A stretch of 13,464 nt of DNA. Source: Methanomicrobiales archaeon. Its GTDB lineage: Archaea; Halobacteriota; Syntropharchaeia; Alkanophagales; Methanospirareceae. This document shows positions 12,996-13,464 of the stretch, in pieces; the stretch's first letter is position 1, and the number at the start of each line of letters is the position of its first letter. The notes beneath the pieces are model-generated. The model was not told the DNA's origin and did not search any database. It saw only the letters and a list, made by a program, of their open reading frames with translations. A program made the position numbers and the translations under genes. The stretch spans positions 1 to 13,464 of the forward strand of contig QEXZ01000031.1 of assembly GCA_003160755.1 (NCBI GenBank). Direction: 5' to 3'.

Positions 12996-13464
12996 TTCCT
13001 TTAACACCTCCTTCCTGAACGGAAATACCATACCCGTCCATTAGATAGTATCCCTGGCGGGAGCATGGGATGCAAAAATGTTCTCCGTTATGGCTTACAG
13101 CTCGGCTTTTCATTATGTTCTCTCCACAAATCGAGCATCTCACCGAATCAAATATGGGTGCGTATTTGGGCACTGTAATTTTCAGACGTTTTGTTATGAA
13201 CATTTCATCCGCCGGTCTATCCAACTCCTCAGTTGCCTTTTCTGCAAATAGCTGCATCAATCTTTTATGCTCCTCTGGTGTTGCCTTTTCGCGCTTGGCA
13301 ACAATCTTATCGAAGAGCTTATATGCTTCAGGATACTCTTTTTCACGGGAATCCTCAAAATTGGGATTTAAAGCTATTCTCATAGCGGTTCCATCCCTTT
13401 TCGCCACGGTCACCGCGGTCTTGCCGAAATCTCGGTAGATCAGAGCGTTGTTCCCAAAGGAACA
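12985..13464 (-). CDS. fmdE: FmdE-family protein with C-terminal zinc ribbon (N-terminus cut by window edge)
   Basis: The last 159 residues are visible and the frame stays open to the window edge; the GTG at 13413 is internal. The visible start, CSFGNNALIYRDFGKTA, matches the FmdE-family segment around its conserved Cys and G-N-L-I-x-R-D-x-G-K. A charged helical linker follows (about 40-85), and then a zinc ribbon C110-x2-C113 and C131-x2-C134 (CSIC to CIPC). FmdE was named from the molybdenum formylmethanofuran dehydrogenase operon; its biochemical role is not settled and it is not a catalytic subunit of that enzyme. Placed first, before all transporter genes and overlapping the binding-protein gene by 11 nt, it may handle the imported ligand or a metal, or act as a sensor or regulator. 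Family recognition is good; function is open. Confidence 0.87.
   Translation of the reverse strand, partial: CSFGNNALIYRDFGKTAVTVAKRDGTAMRIALNPNFEDSREKEYPEAYKLFDKIVAKREKATPEEHKRLMQLFAEKATEELDRPADEMFITKRLKITVPKYAPIFDSVRCSICGENIMKSRAVSHNGEHFCIPCSRQGYYLMDGYGISVQEGGVKGNEE
13005..13011 (-). promoter_or_regulatory. Shine-Dalgarno site deciding the start of the binding protein
   Basis: GGAGGTG lies 9 nt upstream of ATG 12995 and inside the end of the upstream coding region. It is the strongest such site in the window and favours the short N-terminus, which also gives a proper signal peptide. Confidence 0.8.

Noticed and set aside
12996..13031. Longer start for the solute-binding protein
   Set aside because: GGAGGTG is placed for ATG 12995, and the shorter form gives a standard signal peptide.
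13413..13413. GTG start for the FmdE-family protein
   Set aside because: Seventeen further in-frame codons up to the edge encode conserved FmdE-family sequence (CSFGNNALIYRDFGK), so the gene continues outside the window.

Overview
The window is archaeal and reads as a methanogen-type or methane/alkane-oxidising euryarchaeote. The markers are an ABCE1/RLI ribosome-recycling ATPase, a 74-residue Sm-like protein, CarS (archaeal ether-lipid synthesis), a COG1395-type archaeal HTH regulator, an FmdE-family protein and a PGF-CTERM protein-sorting tail. The last two fit the Methanomicrobia/ANME/Syntrophoarchaeum side of the Euryarchaeota better than Thermococcales or the TACK archaea. That placement is inference; the sequence alone does not name a species.

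Left part (1-5469), all on the minus strand and read right to left: Sm-like protein, then proC (6-nt gap), then a COG1395 regulator, purE, RLI (overlapping the purE end by 10 nt), and at the left edge a truncated eRF1-fold protein of the Vms1/baeRF type. The last two form a translation-termination, rescue and recycling neighbourhood. The eRF1-like protein has GGM where classical release factors have GGQ. Three spacers here (696-910, 3127-3280, 4274-4332) carry imperfect inverted or short tandem repeats of two kinds, and one repeat supplies the proC stop codon.

Middle part (5587-7528), plus strand, divergent from the Sm-like gene: dihydroorotase (pyrC) with a Lys-Ala low-complexity insertion, then carS 40 nt later. 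A near-palindromic TATA-like core sits between the divergent units.

Right part (7578-13464), minus strand, read right to left from beyond the right edge: an FmdE-family protein with a C-terminal zinc ribbon (5' truncated), a solute-binding protein with a signal peptide and PGF-CTERM tail, two PepT-family permeases, and one polypeptide carrying both ATPase domains. Junctions are overlaps of 7-11 nt or a 9-nt gap, with good Shine-Dalgarno sites at several starts, so this is very probably a single operon. It encodes a complete dipeptide/nickel-type importer tied to an FmdE protein; the substrate cannot be read from the sequence, and a metal chelate is as plausible as a peptide.

No rRNA, tRNA, CRISPR array, transposase or prophage gene was seen. 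No gene-free stretch exceeds 300 bases.
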